Shown here piece after piece: positions 49,921 to 60,480 of a stretch of DNA of 64,000 nt (its first letter is position 1; every line of letters begins with the position of its first letter). The notes below the pieces were generated by a model, which was not told the DNA's origin, made no database searches, and saw only the letters and a list, made by a program, of their open reading frames with translations. The stretch lies in NCBI RefSeq assembly GCF_000743355.1, contig NZ_JQEI01000003.1, positions 248,001-312,000 of the forward strand, in the 5' to 3' direction. Position numbers and translations under genes: made by a program. This stretch comes from Serratia sp. Ag1 (GTDB lineage: Bacteria; Pseudomonadota; Gammaproteobacteria; Enterobacterales; Enterobacteriaceae).

Positions 49921-51182
49921 TGTTGCTCGGAGTGATTGCCGATGATTTTACGGGTGCAACCGACATCGCCAGTTTTCTGGTAGAAAACGGTTTGCCCACC
50001 GTTCAACTGAACGGCGTACCACAGAACGACACGCCAGTGAGCGCTCAGGCGGTAGTCATCAGCCTGAAATCACGCTCTTGCCCGGTCGAACAAGCGATAG
50101 AGCAATCGTTGCAGGCCCTGGCTTGGCTGCAACGCCAAGGCTGCCGCCAGTTCTACTTCAAATATTGTTCAACCTTCGACAGCACCGCGCAAGGCAACAT
50201 CGGCCCGGTTACCGATGCTCTGCTTGATGCATTGGGCGAGCAGCAAACGGTGATCTCCCCTGCGCTGCCGGTTAACGGACGCACGGTGTATCAAGGGTAT
50301 CTGTTCGTGATGGACCAACTCTTGTCTGAATCCGGCATGCGCAATCATCCGGTCACACCGATGACCGACAGCAATCTATTGCGGCTGATGGAAGCACAGG
50401 CCAAGGGGCGTTGCGGGCTGGTCAATGCGACAGAGATGGAAAACGGTGCCGAGGCGGTGAAAGCGAAACTGCAGCAGTTAACACAGCAGGGCGTGCGCTA
50501 CGCGGTGTTGGATACCCTGAATGAGCAGCATTTGCTCACCCAAGGGGAAGCGCTGAAAACCATGAAGCTGGTGACCGGCGGTTCCGGGCTGGCGATCGGC
50601 ATTGCCCGCCAGTGGGCGCAACCGGGCCAGGCAAAAGCCCAGTCAGCCGGTGCACCTCAGGGCAAAAAAGCCGTGGTGCTTTCCGGTTCCTGCTCAACCA
50701 TGACCAACAAACAGGTCACCCGCTATCGCCAGCAAGCGGCAGCACAAGCCATCGACGTAGCGCGCTGCATCAACGCCAGCGATCGCAGCACCTATGCCAG
50801 CGAACTCAGTCTCTGGGTGGAACAGCAATCGTCAGCCGAACTGGCCCCGCTGTTATACGCCACCGCCGAGCCGGAGCAGTTGCAACAAACTCAGCAGCAG
50901 TATGGCGTTGAAGCCGCCAGCCTGGCAGTGGAGGCGCTGTTTGCCGACGTGGTCATACGCCTGCACCAGCAGGGGTTCAACCGCTTTATTGTTGCTGGCG
51001 GCGAAACCTCCGGCATCGTTACCCAAGCTCTGGGGATCCGTGGGTTCCATATCGGCCCCTGCATTTCGCCCGGCGTGCCTTGGGTCCGTGCCATCGAACA
51101 ACCTGTCTCACTGGCCCTGAAGTCGGGCAATTTCGGCGATGAAAACTTTTTCGCCAGAGCACAAATGGAGTTTCCCGTATGA
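49920..51182 (+). CDS. otnK: 3-oxo-tetronate kinase
   Basis: 420-aa kinase of the DUF1537 four-carbon acid sugar family (E. coli YgbK). It phosphorylates 3-oxo-tetronate. The N-terminal GVIADDFTGATDIASFLV and the C-terminal FIVAGGETSGIVTQALG and GPCISPGVPW blocks are signatures. The ATG overlaps the ltnD TAA by one base, and the end overlaps otnC by 4 nt, so translation is coupled. Confidence 0.94.
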   Translation: MLLGVIADDFTGATDIASFLVENGLPTVQLNGVPQNDTPVSAQAVVISLKSRSCPVEQAIEQSLQALAWLQRQGCRQFYFKYCSTFDSTAQGNIGPVTDALLDALGEQQTVISPALPVNGRTVYQGYLFVMDQLLSESGMRNHPVTPMTDSNLLRLMEAQAKGRCGLVNATEMENGAEAVKAKLQQLTQQGVRYAVLDTLNEQHLLTQGEALKTMKLVTGGSGLAIGIARQWAQPGQAKAQSAGAPQGKKAVVLSGSCSTMTNKQVTRYRQQAAAQAIDVARCINASDRSTYASELSLWVEQQSSAELAPLLYATAEPEQLQQTQQQYGVEAASLAVEALFADVVIRLHQQGFNRFIVAGGETSGIVTQALGIRGFHIGPCISPGVPWVRAIEQPVSLALKSGNFGDENFFARAQMEFPV

Positions 51183-51829
51183 CGACCCCCGTTGGCCAAC
51201 CTTCGGCGATAGAACAGCAGGCCAGAGAAGACATGGTGCGCCTGGGTGCCTCTTTCTTTCAGCGCGGCTACGCCACCGGTTCAGCAGGCAACCTCTCGCT
51301 GCTGCTGCCAGATGGCACCCTGCTGGCGACTCCCACCGGTTCTTGTTTAGGAGAGCTACAGGCTGACAGGCTGTCAAAAGTCAGCCTGAACGGTGAATGG
51401 CTTTCTGGCGATAAACCATCGAAAGAAATCAGCTTTCACCGCGCACTGTATCAACACAACCCGGCTTGCAAGGCGGTGGTACACCTGCACTGCACTTACC
51501 TCACCGCCCTTTCCTGCCTGCAAGGGCTGGACCAGGAAAATGCCATCAAACCTTTTACCCCATATGTGGTGATGCGCGTTGGCAAGGTGCCAGTCGTGCC
51601 TTATTACCGCCCCGGCGATCTGCGGTTGGCTGAAGATCTCGCCAAGCTGGCACCGGCCTATAAGGCTTTCCTGTTGGCTAATCACGGGCCAGTGGTTACC
51701 GGAGACAGCCTGCGCGAAGCCGCAAACAATACCGAGGAAATGGAGGATGCGGCGAAGCTGATTTTTACCCTTGGCGACCACCCGATTCGTTATTTAACCG
51801 ATGATGAAATTGCCGAGCTACGGAGCTGA
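51179..51829 (+). CDS. otnC: 3-oxo-tetronate 4-phosphate decarboxylase
   Basis: 216-aa class II aldolase/adducin-fold enzyme (E. coli YgbL) that decarboxylates 3-oxo-tetronate 4-phosphate, yielding dihydroxyacetone phosphate. GYATGSAGNLSLLLPDG near 28-44, the zinc histidines in VHLHCTYLTAL near 102-112 and the later LLANHGPVVTG are visible. It starts in a 4-nt overlap (ATGA) with otnK and is followed by otnI after 3 bp. Confidence 0.94.
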   Translation: MTTPVGQPSAIEQQAREDMVRLGASFFQRGYATGSAGNLSLLLPDGTLLATPTGSCLGELQADRLSKVSLNGEWLSGDKPSKEISFHRALYQHNPACKAVVHLHCTYLTALSCLQGLDQENAIKPFTPYVVMRVGKVPVVPYYRPGDLRLAEDLAKLAPAYKAFLLANHGPVVTGDSLREAANNTEEMEDAAKLIFTLGDHPIRYLTDDEIAELRS

Positions 51830-51832
51830 AAG

Positions 51833-52609
51833 ATGCCAAAATTTGCTGCCAACCTATCGATGATGTTTACCGAACTGCCGTTTCCTGATCGTTTTGCCGC
51901 TGCGGCAGCAGCCGGATTCAAAGCGGTGGAGTTCCTGTTCCCGTATGAATACCCTGCCGATCTGCTGGCAGAAAAGCTGCAACAGAACGGGCTGCAGCAG
52001 GTGTTGTTCAATACCGCTCCCGGCGATACCGCCGCTGGCGAATGGGGGCTGGCGGCGCTACCTGGCCGCGAAGCGGATGCACGCGCAGACATTGACCGGG
52101 CACTGGAATACGCGATTGCGCTGCAATGCCCGTGCGTGCACGTGATGGCGGGTGTAGTACCGCAGGATGAGGATCGCGCCCGCTACCAGGAAACCTTTAT
52201 CAGCAACTTGCGCTATGCCGCCGACAAGTTTGCTCCTCATGGCATCAAGGTGTTGATAGAAGCGCTCAGCCCGCCAGTGAAACCCCACTATCTGTTCTCC
52301 AGCCAGCGTCAGGCTGCGGAACTGGTCGCCGCGATCGATCGGCCAAACGTCTTTATCCAGTTCGATTTCTTCCATGCGCAATTGGTGGACGGCAACATCA
52401 GCAATCTGGTCACCTCACTGGCCGGGCGTTACGCCCATATACAGATTGCTTCGGTGCCGGATCGCCATGAGCCCGACAGCGGGGAGCTGAATTACCCTTG
52501 GCTGTTCGCTCTGCTGGATAAAGTAGGTTATCAGGGCTGGATCGGTTGTGAATACCAACCGCGTGGTGAAACCCATGCCGGGCTCAGTTGGGTGAAGCCT
52601 TACCTGTAA
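51833..52609 (+). CDS. otnI: 2-oxo-tetronate isomerase
   Basis: 258-aa TIM-barrel isomerase of the hydroxypyruvate isomerase family (E. coli YgbM). It converts 2-oxo-tetronate to 3-oxo-tetronate, linking LtnD with OtnK. Motifs: [20 protein letters not shown], the metal site [10 protein letters not shown] near 140-150, [11 protein letters not shown] and [11 protein letters not shown] with the conserved Glu. GGAG lies 8 nt before the ATG. Confidence 0.93.
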   Translation: MPKFAANLSMMFTELPFPDRFAAAAAAGFKAVEFLFPYEYPADLLAEKLQQNGLQQVLFNTAPGDTAAGEWGLAALPGREADARADIDRALEYAIALQCPCVHVMAGVVPQDEDRARYQETFISNLRYAADKFAPHGIKVLIEALSPPVKPHYLFSSQRQAAELVAAIDRPNVFIQFDFFHAQLVDGNISNLVTSLAGRYAHIQIASVPDRHEPDSGELNYPWLFALLDKVGYQGWIGCEYQPRGETHAGLSWVKPYL

Positions 52610-52711
52610 GGCCGCACACTGCACCAACACCAGAGATTAAAACCATAAAAATCAAACGCACCCGTATCGCCCTTGGGCGATCGCGGTGCCAGACTTTCAT
52701 AAAGGTACACC

Positions 52712-54082
52712 ATGTCTACTTCTATGCTACTGATTATCACCCTACTAGGCGTACTGCTGCTCTTGCTGATGGTGATCAAAGCCAAAGTTCAGCCGTTCGT
52801 CGCCCTCCTGGTTGTCAGCCTGCTGGTCGCGCTGGCCAGCGGCATCCCAACCGGTGAAGTGATGAAAGTGATGACCGCCGGCATGGGCGGCGTGCTGGGG
52901 TCAGTGACAATCATCATCGGTCTGGGCGCTATGCTCGGCAGGATGATCGAACACTCCGGTGGTGCCGAATCGCTGGCACAGCGCTTCAGTAAAGCGTTGG
53001 GGCCAAAACGCACCATTGCCGCACTGACCATCGCCGCCTTTATCCTTGGGATCCCGGTATTCTTTGATGTCGGCTTTATCATTCTGGCACCGATTATCTA
53101 CGGCTTTGCCAAAGTGGCCAAAGTCTCACCCTTGAAATTCGGCCTGCCGATGGCGGGGGTTATGCTAACGGTGCACGTTGCCCTGCCGCCGCATCCCGGT
53201 CCGGTGGCGGCGGCAGGGTTACTGCATGCCGATATCGGTTGGTTGACCATTGTTGGTCTGTTGATCTGTATTCCGGTCGGCATTATTGGTTACTTTGCCG
53301 CGAACTACATGAACCGCAAAACCTATCCGCTCTCTATCGAAGTGCTGGAACAGTTGCAGTTGGCTGCACCAGAGTCAACGTCTGACACCAAAGCCCCGCT
53401 CAGCGATCGCATCAACCCGCCAAGTGCCGGGCTGATTTCCGCGCTGATCGTGATTCCTATCGCCATCATTATGCTCGGCACCGTTTCCGCCACACTGTTG
53501 GAGCCGGGTTCGGCGCTGCGCGATGTTCTGTCGTTGATCGGTGCTCCAGCCGTGGCCCTGATGATCGCCCTGCTGTTAGCATTCTACTTCCTGGCAATGC
53601 GCCGTGGCTGGAGCCTGCAACACACCAGTGACATTATGGGTTCTGCATTACCTACTGCGGCGGTGGTGATCCTGGTTACCGGTGCCGGTGGCGTGTTCGG
53701 TAAAGTGTTGGTGGAATCTGGCGTTGGCAAAGCGTTGGCGGAGGTACTCACCACTATCGGCCTGCCGCTGATCCCGGCAGCGTTTATCATCGCCCTGGCG
53801 CTACGAGCTTCTCAAGGGTCTGCGACGGTGGCAATTCTGACTACTGGCGGGCTGCTCTCTGAAGCGGTAACGGGCCTTAATCAGCTACAACTGGTGCTAG
53901 TAACGCTCGCCACCTGTTTTGGTGGCTTGGGGTTGTCACACGTTAACGACTCTGGCTTCTGGATTGTCACCAAATACCTGGGCCTTTCGGTGGCCGATGG
54001 CCTGAAAACCTGGACGGTATTGACCACTCTGCTCGGCCTGAGCGGTTTCCTGTTCACCTGGTTGCTGTGGCTGGCGGTATAA
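52712..54082 (+). CDS. ygbN: GntP family transporter YgbN
   Basis: 456-aa inner-membrane permease of the gluconate:H+ symporter family (E. coli YgbN 454 aa) with about 12 membrane segments. VNDSGFWIVTKYLGLSV near 410-426 and PPHPGPVAAAG near 158 are family signatures. It probably imports threonate or a related tetronate for the enzymes upstream. A hairpin ATCGCCC/GGGCGAT at 52666-52681 lies in the 102-bp leader. A strong terminator follows. Confidence 0.94.
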   Translation: MSTSMLLIITLLGVLLLLLMVIKAKVQPFVALLVVSLLVALASGIPTGEVMKVMTAGMGGVLGSVTIIIGLGAMLGRMIEHSGGAESLAQRFSKALGPKRTIAALTIAAFILGIPVFFDVGFIILAPIIYGFAKVAKVSPLKFGLPMAGVMLTVHVALPPHPGPVAAAGLLHADIGWLTIVGLLICIPVGIIGYFAANYMNRKTYPLSIEVLEQLQLAAPESTSDTKAPLSDRINPPSAGLISALIVIPIAIIMLGTVSATLLEPGSALRDVLSLIGAPAVALMIALLLAFYFLAMRRGWSLQHTSDIMGSALPTAAVVILVTGAGGVFGKVLVESGVGKALAEVLTTIGLPLIPAAFIIALALRASQGSATVAILTTGGLLSEAVTGLNQLQLVLVTLATCFGGLGLSHVNDSGFWIVTKYLGLSVADGLKTWTVLTTLLGLSGFLFTWLLWLAV

Positions 54083-54089
54083 CGACGTA

Positions 54090-54117
54090 AAAAAATCCGC
54101 CCTAGGGCGGATTTTTT
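54090..54117. terminator. Bidirectional terminator between ygbN and ompX
   Basis: AAAATCCGCCC-TA-GGGCGGATTTTTT: a long perfect stem flanked by A and T runs, 8 bp after the ygbN stop and usable on both strands. Confidence 0.9.
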
Positions 54118-54170
54118 AGCAGGTGTAACCTTGGTAGCTACACATTCACGCGTAACGGCGTGAAGTAAAC

Positions 54171-54689
54171 TTAGAAGCGGTAACCAGCACCAACCATCCA
54201 AGTACCAACGTCAACGCTACGGATACGGCTCTGCTCATAACCAAAGTCCAGAGCAACCTGCTGCATTGGGTTGAATTGCAGACCAGCGCCGTAAGAGAAA
54301 CCGTAATCGCTGTTGCTGTTGTTGTTAGTACCGTTTGTCGCATTGCTGGTGAATTTGCCGTAGCCAACACCAACCATGCCGTAGATGCTTGCCCAGTCAT
54401 TGAAACGGTAAGCAGGGCCAGCAGTGATGCCGCTGTACTGTACTTTATTGTAGTAACCGCTTTCAGTACCGTTCTTTTCCAGATGGGTAAAGGAACCGAT
54501 CACACCCAGCGGGCTGTTGTCGAACTCGTAACGGTATTTCAGGTTGAAACCATCAGCTTTGTTAGCGATGCCTTGGAAGTCACCATGGGCATAACCAGCA
54601 GAGACAGTGCTTTCACCGGCGAATGCGGTACCGGCGCTAACTGCTAATACACAAGCTGCTACTGCGGAAAGACATGCAATTTTTTTCAT
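54171..54689 (-). CDS. ompX: Outer-membrane protein OmpX
   Basis: 172-aa eight-stranded beta-barrel (E. coli 171 aa). A signal peptide of about 24 residues ends at AFA. The mature start STVSAGYAHGDFQG, YRYEFDNSPLGVIGSFTH and the C-terminal aromatic strand (VGAGYRF) are conserved. One surface loop is Asn/Thr-rich (NATNGTNNNSNS). GAGGTGG precedes ATG 54689; the open frame to 54728 is rejected. In E. coli it is repressed post-transcriptionally by small RNAs. Confidence 0.97.
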   Translation of the reverse strand: MKKIACLSAVAACVLAVSAGTAFAGESTVSAGYAHGDFQGIANKADGFNLKYRYEFDNSPLGVIGSFTHLEKNGTESGYYNKVQYSGITAGPAYRFNDWASIYGMVGVGYGKFTSNATNGTNNNSNSDYGFSYGAGLQFNPMQQVALDFGYEQSRIRSVDVGTWMVGAGYRF

Positions 54690-54980
54690 AAACCACCTCA
54701 AACACGTTTTATTATTAAGTACAACCATTTGTTCATACGTTAAAAATATAGCAAAAATGAGCGTGAAACTCTGCCTTTAAAACAGTGTCTAAAGCTTTGT
54801 ATCGTGTAACAGAAAATTACAAGAACACTGCATTCATTTAATTTGCCTATATTTTCAATCGTATCCTACGCGTTTTTGTGACAAAAATCACCTATTGAGT
54901 GGAGATAAAACGTATAGAGAGCGAAGGTTTTTTACACATTTGAACAATCTTTGTTCAAAAAATTGACTATCTCATTAGGA

Positions 54981-55021
54981 TATCCCCCACATAATTCAAG
55001 CAACTTGAAGTATTGCGGGTA

Positions 55022-55023
<2 letters not shown>
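54981..55023. repeat. Mini-ERIC (43 bp, both ends, core deleted)
   Basis: TATCCCCCACATAATTCAAG followed directly by CAACTTGAAGTATTGCGGGT and ATA: the two ERIC ends fused without the middle. Its right terminus shares bases with the left terminus of the full ERIC at 55022. Confidence 0.7.
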
Positions 55024-55152
<129 letters not shown>

Positions 55153-55252
55153 GCTTTTCGCAGACACCTCAGCACCAATTCATTTACACTTGTGTTTACC
55201 TGTTTTCGTTATACCTTCCTAAACCCGGAAGGTGCCTACAAGGCTTGAATGG

Positions 55253-56140
55253 ATGTCTGTACCTGTCACTGCTAAAGCGTCTTCCACGCTGTTACCCGTT
55301 TGCTTACTGATCATTGCCATGATCTCAATCCAGAGCGGTGCTTCGCTGGCGAAAAGCCTGTTCCCGCTGGTTGGCGCGGAAGGGATCACCACCCTGCGCC
55401 TGGGGATCGGCACGTTGATTCTGTTTATTATATTCCGCCCCTGGCGCATGCATTTTGCCGCTGGCAGCCGGTTGCCCCTGGTGATCTATGGCCTATCGTT
55501 GGGCGCCATGAATTACCTGTTTTATCTTTCGCTGCGTACCGTGCCGCTCGGCATCGCCGTCGCCCTTGAGTTCACCGGCCCGCTGGCGGTAGCCATGTTC
55601 TCTTCGCGTCGTCCGATTGATTTTGTCTGGGTGGTGCTGGCGGTGATTGGCCTGGCGTTCCTGTTACCTTTCGGCCACGACATGGGCAGTATCGACCTCC
55701 TCGGTGCCGCATGTGCTTTGGGGGCGGGTGCCTGCTGGGCGATCTACATCATCTTCGGCCAGAAAGCCGGGGGGGATCATGGGCCTGGCACCGTAGCCGT
55801 CGGCTCGCTCGTGGCCGCACTCGTATTTTGCCCAATCGGTGCCTGGCAGGCCGGTAGTGCATTGCTGAACGTAGATATTCTGCCCGTAGCGCTGGCCGTC
55901 GCCGTTCTTTCTACCGCACTGCCCTACTCACTGGAAATTATCGCGCTGCCCAAAATCCCCGCACGAACTTTTGGTACTCTGATGAGCCTGGAACCTGCGC
56001 TGGCGGCATTTTCGGGCATGATCTTCCTCAATGAGCATCTCACTCATGTGCAATGGCTGGCGCTGGTAGCGATTATTGCAGCTTCAATTGGCGCAACGCT
56101 CACCATCAAACCCAAACCGCAGATTGAGAGCCTCTCTTAA
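55253..56140 (+). CDS. rhtA: Threonine/homoserine exporter RhtA
   Basis: 295-aa DMT-superfamily exporter with ten membrane segments, equal in length to E. coli RhtA. LAKSLFPLVGAEGITTLRLG, YLFYLSLRTVPLGIAVALEF, and RTFGTLMSLEPALAAFSGMIF are near-identical to E. coli. ATG 55253 is preceded by AAGG at 9 nt; a GTG at 55232 is in frame and resembles the E. coli N-terminus but has its ribosome site too close. The ompX neighbour is as in E. coli. Confidence 0.95.
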   Translation: MSVPVTAKASSTLLPVCLLIIAMISIQSGASLAKSLFPLVGAEGITTLRLGIGTLILFIIFRPWRMHFAAGSRLPLVIYGLSLGAMNYLFYLSLRTVPLGIAVALEFTGPLAVAMFSSRRPIDFVWVVLAVIGLAFLLPFGHDMGSIDLLGAACALGAGACWAIYIIFGQKAGGDHGPGTVAVGSLVAALVFCPIGAWQAGSALLNVDILPVALAVAVLSTALPYSLEIIALPKIPARTFGTLMSLEPALAAFSGMIFLNEHLTHVQWLALVAIIAASIGATLTIKPKPQIESLS

Positions 56141-56165
56141 CTTTTTACCAGGCCGGAGCGAACCC

Positions 56166-56186
56166 ACCTGAAGTATGATGGGTATA
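56166..56186. repeat. ERIC right-end fragment
   Basis: ACCTGAAGTATGATGGGTAT plus A is a lone ERIC terminus 25 bp after rhtA; no matching left end is seen. Confidence 0.55.
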
Positions 56187-56303
56187 ACTGTTTTTCGATT
56201 TTACAATCGCCATACTGCAAGCAGTTCTTTGCGTTAGTTTTTTAATTTCATTGCTTTATCTACCCACGAGTTTGCAAGGTATAACTCATTACGGAGAATC
56301 AGG

Positions 56304-56771
56304 ATGATATACGGTAGTTTGTACAATCCTCGCTTTGGACGCGGCCTCTCACCGGTTTTAGCTAATATCCTTAATACCGTTCGCCAATACGATTTACCCG
56401 GCTTGCCATTAGGGCGGCATGAAATCGACGGCGATCGTGTGTTTATGAATGTCATGGAAGTGGTAACGGAACCTGCCGAAAGCAAACGTGCAGAAATTCA
56501 TCAGGAGTATCTGGATATTCAAATCCTGATCGGTGGTGAAGAGAGGATTGATTTTGGTCTGCCGGGCAGTTGGGATAGCGACGATCCTTATGACGCCGCC
56601 AAAGACCTGCAAATGCTGGATATCAAGCGCAGCCCGCAAACGTTGAATCTCACTCCCGGCATGTATGTGATTTTCTTCCCGCTGGAACCGCATAAACCCG
56701 GCTGCCAGGTACAGGGCGCAAAAAGTATCAAGAAAGTGGTAGTGAAAGTGCATTACGAGTTGCTGCTGTAG
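56304..56771 (+). CDS. YhcH/YjgK/YiaL family protein
   Basis: 155-aa cupin-like protein of the YhcH/NanQ/YiaL family. Signatures: FMNVMEVVTEPAESKRAEIHQ, EYLDIQILIGGEERIDF, MYVIFFPLEPHKPGC and KKVVVKVHYELL, with the metal-binding His/Glu residues of the family. NanQ acts as an N-acetylneuraminate anomerase and other members handle sugars; no sugar operon is nearby, so the substrate is open. GGAG lies 10 nt before the ATG. Confidence 0.9.
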   Translation: MIYGSLYNPRFGRGLSPVLANILNTVRQYDLPGLPLGRHEIDGDRVFMNVMEVVTEPAESKRAEIHQEYLDIQILIGGEERIDFGLPGSWDSDDPYDAAKDLQMLDIKRSPQTLNLTPGMYVIFFPLEPHKPGCQVQGAKSIKKVVVKVHYELLL

Positions 56772-56915
56772 CTATCAACCAACTGGCTACGGACAGTTTA
56801 TTTTATTGGGCAAACATTATTGCACCAGTAAAGTTAGAGTTAGTTATCAATATTGATGCATCACTGTTAATTATAGGTTGTTTCACACCTATTCTTTGGT
56901 TAATGATAAGCCCAG

Positions 56916-56951
56916 TGCACCATGGTAGTCATGTTGCACCTTTTTGGTGCC
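56916..56951. promoter_or_regulatory. NtrC-type enhancer sites upstream of glnH
   Basis: TGCACCTTTTTGGTGCC at 56935-56951 is a near-perfect NtrC dyad, and TGCACCATGGTAGT at 56916-56929 is a weaker one. They lie about 120-140 bp before the sigma-54 start, a typical enhancer distance. E. coli glnHp2 has the same design. Confidence 0.8.
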
Positions 56952-57035
56952 CCAGAAAGGTGCGCAAACAGTAGGATTCTCCTTTTAGGCAAAACGTTTC
57001 AGCACAACCCGTTGTTTTTAGAATGATTGCAACAT

Positions 57036-57051
57036 TGGCATGATTCTTCCA
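57036..57051 (+). promoter_or_regulatory. Sigma-54 promoter of glnHPQ
   Basis: TGGCATG-N4-TTCCA fits the -24/-12 consensus TGGCACR-N4-TTGCA with two changes, with GG and the -12 element correctly spaced. Nitrogen-limited expression through NtrC is inferred. Start would be near 57062, giving a leader of about 48 nt. The remaining 56772-56915 stretch shows nothing else. Confidence 0.75.
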
Positions 57052-57082
57052 TGGCACCAATCGCAACATAAAAAATGAGTAA

Positions 57083-57853
<771 letters not shown>

Positions 57854-57885
57854 TCTATCAAATTGGTATACCATTAAGTTAAGCA

Positions 57886-57920
57886 CAGGGGAGGTGAAGT
57901 ACCGCCCCTGGCTTTTTTTT
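57886..57920 (+). terminator. Intra-operon terminator between glnH and glnP
   Basis: CAGGGG-a-GGT / ACC-g-CCCCTG stem followed by GGC and eight T residues, 33 bp after the glnH stop. It looks like a full intrinsic terminator that must be read through to express glnPQ. Confidence 0.88.
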
Positions 57921-57961
57921 GTATCTGATGCCCAGATTTGGGATCACCGGGAGAAAATATC

Positions 57962-58621
57962 ATGCAGTTCGATTGGAGTGCCATCTGGCCCGCCATCCCC
58001 ATTTTGTTAGAAGGTGCCAAAATGACCTTGTGGATCTCGGTCCTCGGTCTGATCGGTGGCCTGATGATCGGCCTTCTAGCCGGTTTTGCCCGCACCTACG
58101 GCGGTTGGATTGCCAACCATCTGGCACTGGTGTTCATTGAAGTGATACGCGGCACGCCAATTGTGGTTCAGGTGATGTTTATCTACTTCGCCTTACCGAT
58201 GGCGTTTAGCAATTTGCGCATTGACCCGCTCAGTGCTGCCGTCGTCACCATCATGATCAACTCCGGTGCCTATATTGCAGAAATCACTCGCGGAGCAGTG
58301 CTGTCGATCCACAGCGGTTTCCGTGAGGCCGGGCTGGCTCTGGGGCTGTCCCGCCGCGAAACCATCCGTTATGTCATCATGCCGCTGGCACTGCGCCGCA
58401 TGTTGCCACCGCTGGGTAACCAGTGGATCATCAGCATCAAGGACACGTCGCTGTTTATCGTGATTGGTGTAGCGGAACTGACCCGCCAGGGCCAGGAAAT
58501 TATTGCCGGTAACTTCCGCGCGCTGGAAATCTGGAGCGCCGTGGCGGTTATTTATCTGATTATTACTCTGGTGCTGAGCTTCGTGCTGCGTCGGTTGGAA
58601 AGAAGGATGAAAATCCTGTGA
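57962..58621 (+). CDS. glnP: Glutamine ABC transporter permease
   Basis: 219-aa permease, equal in length and nearly identical to E. coli GlnP ([40 protein letters not shown] as the EAA loop). ATG 57962 matches the E. coli start; the open frame upstream to 57938 runs into the terminator region. Its stop overlaps the glnQ GTG by 3 nt. Confidence 0.98.
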   Translation: MQFDWSAIWPAIPILLEGAKMTLWISVLGLIGGLMIGLLAGFARTYGGWIANHLALVFIEVIRGTPIVVQVMFIYFALPMAFSNLRIDPLSAAVVTIMINSGAYIAEITRGAVLSIHSGFREAGLALGLSRRETIRYVIMPLALRRMLPPLGNQWIISIKDTSLFIVIGVAELTRQGQEIIAGNFRALEIWSAVAVIYLIITLVLSFVLRRLERRMKIL

Positions 58622-59340
58622 TTGAATTTAAAAATGTCTCCAAGCACTTTGGCCCAACCCAGGTGCTGCACAATATCGATCTGCAAATCAACAAAGGTGA
58701 AGTGGTGGTGATTATCGGGCCTTCCGGCTCTGGCAAATCAACGCTGCTGCGCTGTATCAACAAGCTGGAAGAAATCACCAGCGGTGAACTGGTGGTTGAC
58801 GGCCTGAAGGTTAACGATCCGAAAGTGGACGATCGCCTGATCCGCCAGGAAGCAGGTATGGTATTCCAACAGTTTTACCTGTTCCCACACCTGACCGCAC
58901 TGGAAAACGTCGCTTTCGGCCCGATCCGCGTGCGTGGCCTGAAAAAAGCCGATGCTGAAAAACTGGCGCGCGAACTGCTGGCAAAAGTGGGGTTGGCCGA
59001 ACGTGCTCACCACTACCCTTCCGAGCTTTCTGGCGGCCAGCAGCAGCGTGTCGCGATTGCCCGTGCGTTGGCGGTGAAACCGAAAATGATGCTGTTCGAT
59101 GAGCCTACCTCGGCACTCGATCCAGAGCTGCGCCACGAAGTGTTGAAGGTGATGCAGGATCTGGCTGAAGAAGGTATGACGATGGTGATCGTCACCCACG
59201 AAGTGGGGTTTGCTGAAAAAGTGGCGTCACGCCTGATCTTTATCGATAAAGGGCGAGTGGCCGAAGATGGCAACCCGCACGATCTGATCAACAACCCACC
59301 GAGCCCGCGCCTGCGTGAGTTCCTGCAACACGTTTCCTGA
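58618..59340 (+). CDS. glnQ: Glutamine ABC transporter ATPase
   Basis: 240-aa ATPase. Walker [10 protein letters not shown] near 33-41, Q-loop QQFYLF, signature LSGGQQQR near 138 and Walker [12 protein letters not shown] near 159. The start is GTG, overlapping the glnP stop (GTGA), as in E. coli. It might also serve the ATPase-less importer at 8.3-10.5 kb, but that is speculation. Confidence 0.98.
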   Translation: MIEFKNVSKHFGPTQVLHNIDLQINKGEVVVIIGPSGSGKSTLLRCINKLEEITSGELVVDGLKVNDPKVDDRLIRQEAGMVFQQFYLFPHLTALENVAFGPIRVRGLKKADAEKLARELLAKVGLAERAHHYPSELSGGQQQRVAIARALAVKPKMMLFDEPTSALDPELRHEVLKVMQDLAEEGMTMVIVTHEVGFAEKVASRLIFIDKGRVAEDGNPHDLINNPPSPRLREFLQHVS

Positions 59341-59357
59341 TCGATTACATCAAACCT

Positions 59358-59383
59358 GCGGGCATTAAACCTGCCCGCTTTTT
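59358..59383 (+). terminator. Terminator of glnHPQ
   Basis: GCGGGCA/TGCCCGC stem with a 7-nt loop followed by TTTTT, 18 bp after the glnQ stop. Confidence 0.9.
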
Positions 59384-59384
59384 A

Positions 59385-60347
59385 CTACCAGCGCTCTGCC
59401 GCCCAAGCGGCTTGCTGCTCGCCATTGTGGAAGGTCCAGGCCACAAAGCGGCTGATCTTCTGCCCCTGTGCCATGTCGATAGTACGCACTTCCAGTGCCC
59501 CTGCTCGCTTTAGCGCGGCATAGATAGCGGGTAACGTAGTGTTTTTAGAAACCAGCGAAGTAAACCACAGGCAGTTTTGCGCCTTGCTGACGCTCTCTTC
59601 TACCATCTTGCACACAAAGGCTTCTTCGCCACCCTCACACCATAATTCATTATTCTTACCACCAAAATTCTGTACCGGCTGGTCAGCCACCTCTCCTTTC
59701 CCCAATTTGTGCAGCTTACGGCGCGTACTGGCGCGCGCTTCCTGCTCAGAAGCGTGGAAAGGTGGATTGCACAACGTGGCATCAAAACGTTCTGCAACCC
59801 CGATGATGCCAGTAAAAATAAACTCCGGCTGTTTTTGCTGACGTAAACGCACGCTGTTCTTCAACGTTGGGTTCATGGCAACAATCATTTTGGCGGCATT
59901 CAGTGAAACCGGATCGATTTCCGAGCCGGTAAAGCGCCAGCCATATTCGCGTTGGCCCACAATCGGGTAAATACAGTTAGCCCCCACGCCCACATCCAGA
60001 ATCGCGACGCCTTTACCGCGCGGGATCTCCCCGCCATTGCTGGTGGCCAGCAAGTCGGCCAGGTGATGCACATAGTCAGCACGCCCGGGGATCGGCGGGC
60101 AAAGATAGTCAGCAGGAATATCCCAGTGCTCAATGCCGTAGAAATGTTGCAGCAAAGCACGGTTAAGCATTTTTACCGCCGCCGGATCGGCAAAATCCAC
60201 CGAGATATCCCTCCAGGCATTGGGTTTAACGAAAGGTTCCAGCGCCGGGCAACTGGCAATCAATGCCGGAAAATCATAGCGTGAACGATGGCGATTGCGC
60301 GGATGCAGGCCGCTTTTCTGCTGCGGGAAGCTTTTCTTTTTTTCCAC
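59385..60347 (-). CDS. rlmF: 23S rRNA (adenine1618-N6)-methyltransferase
   Basis: 320-aa methyltransferase (E. coli YbiN/RlmF 308 aa). The SAM-binding block [14 protein letters not shown] is near 116-129, and the N6-adenine motif NPPF is at 194-197 (LCNPPFHAS). The start is GTG at 60347, in an A-rich stretch coding EKKK; no earlier ATG fits and the ribosome site is weak. It converges with glnQ as in E. coli. Confidence 0.95.
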   Translation of the reverse strand: MEKKKSFPQQKSGLHPRNRHRSRYDFPALIASCPALEPFVKPNAWRDISVDFADPAAVKMLNRALLQHFYGIEHWDIPADYLCPPIPGRADYVHHLADLLATSNGGEIPRGKGVAILDVGVGANCIYPIVGQREYGWRFTGSEIDPVSLNAAKMIVAMNPTLKNSVRLRQQKQPEFIFTGIIGVAERFDATLCNPPFHASEQEARASTRRKLHKLGKGEVADQPVQNFGGKNNELWCEGGEEAFVCKMVEESVSKAQNCLWFTSLVSKNTTLPAIYAALKRAGALEVRTIDMAQGQKISRFVAWTFHNGEQQAAWAAERW

Positions 60348-60480
60348 CGGGCGGGCTCTCTGAAAGGGTTTTCTGGCGCGTAAGATAGCACAAAGACGGT
60401 GAAAAAGAGCGGCTAAGGCGCTTGCAGACGAGGTGAAAAGCGGCAGAATGGAGGTTTGCCCCTTTCATGCAAGAGTGATT

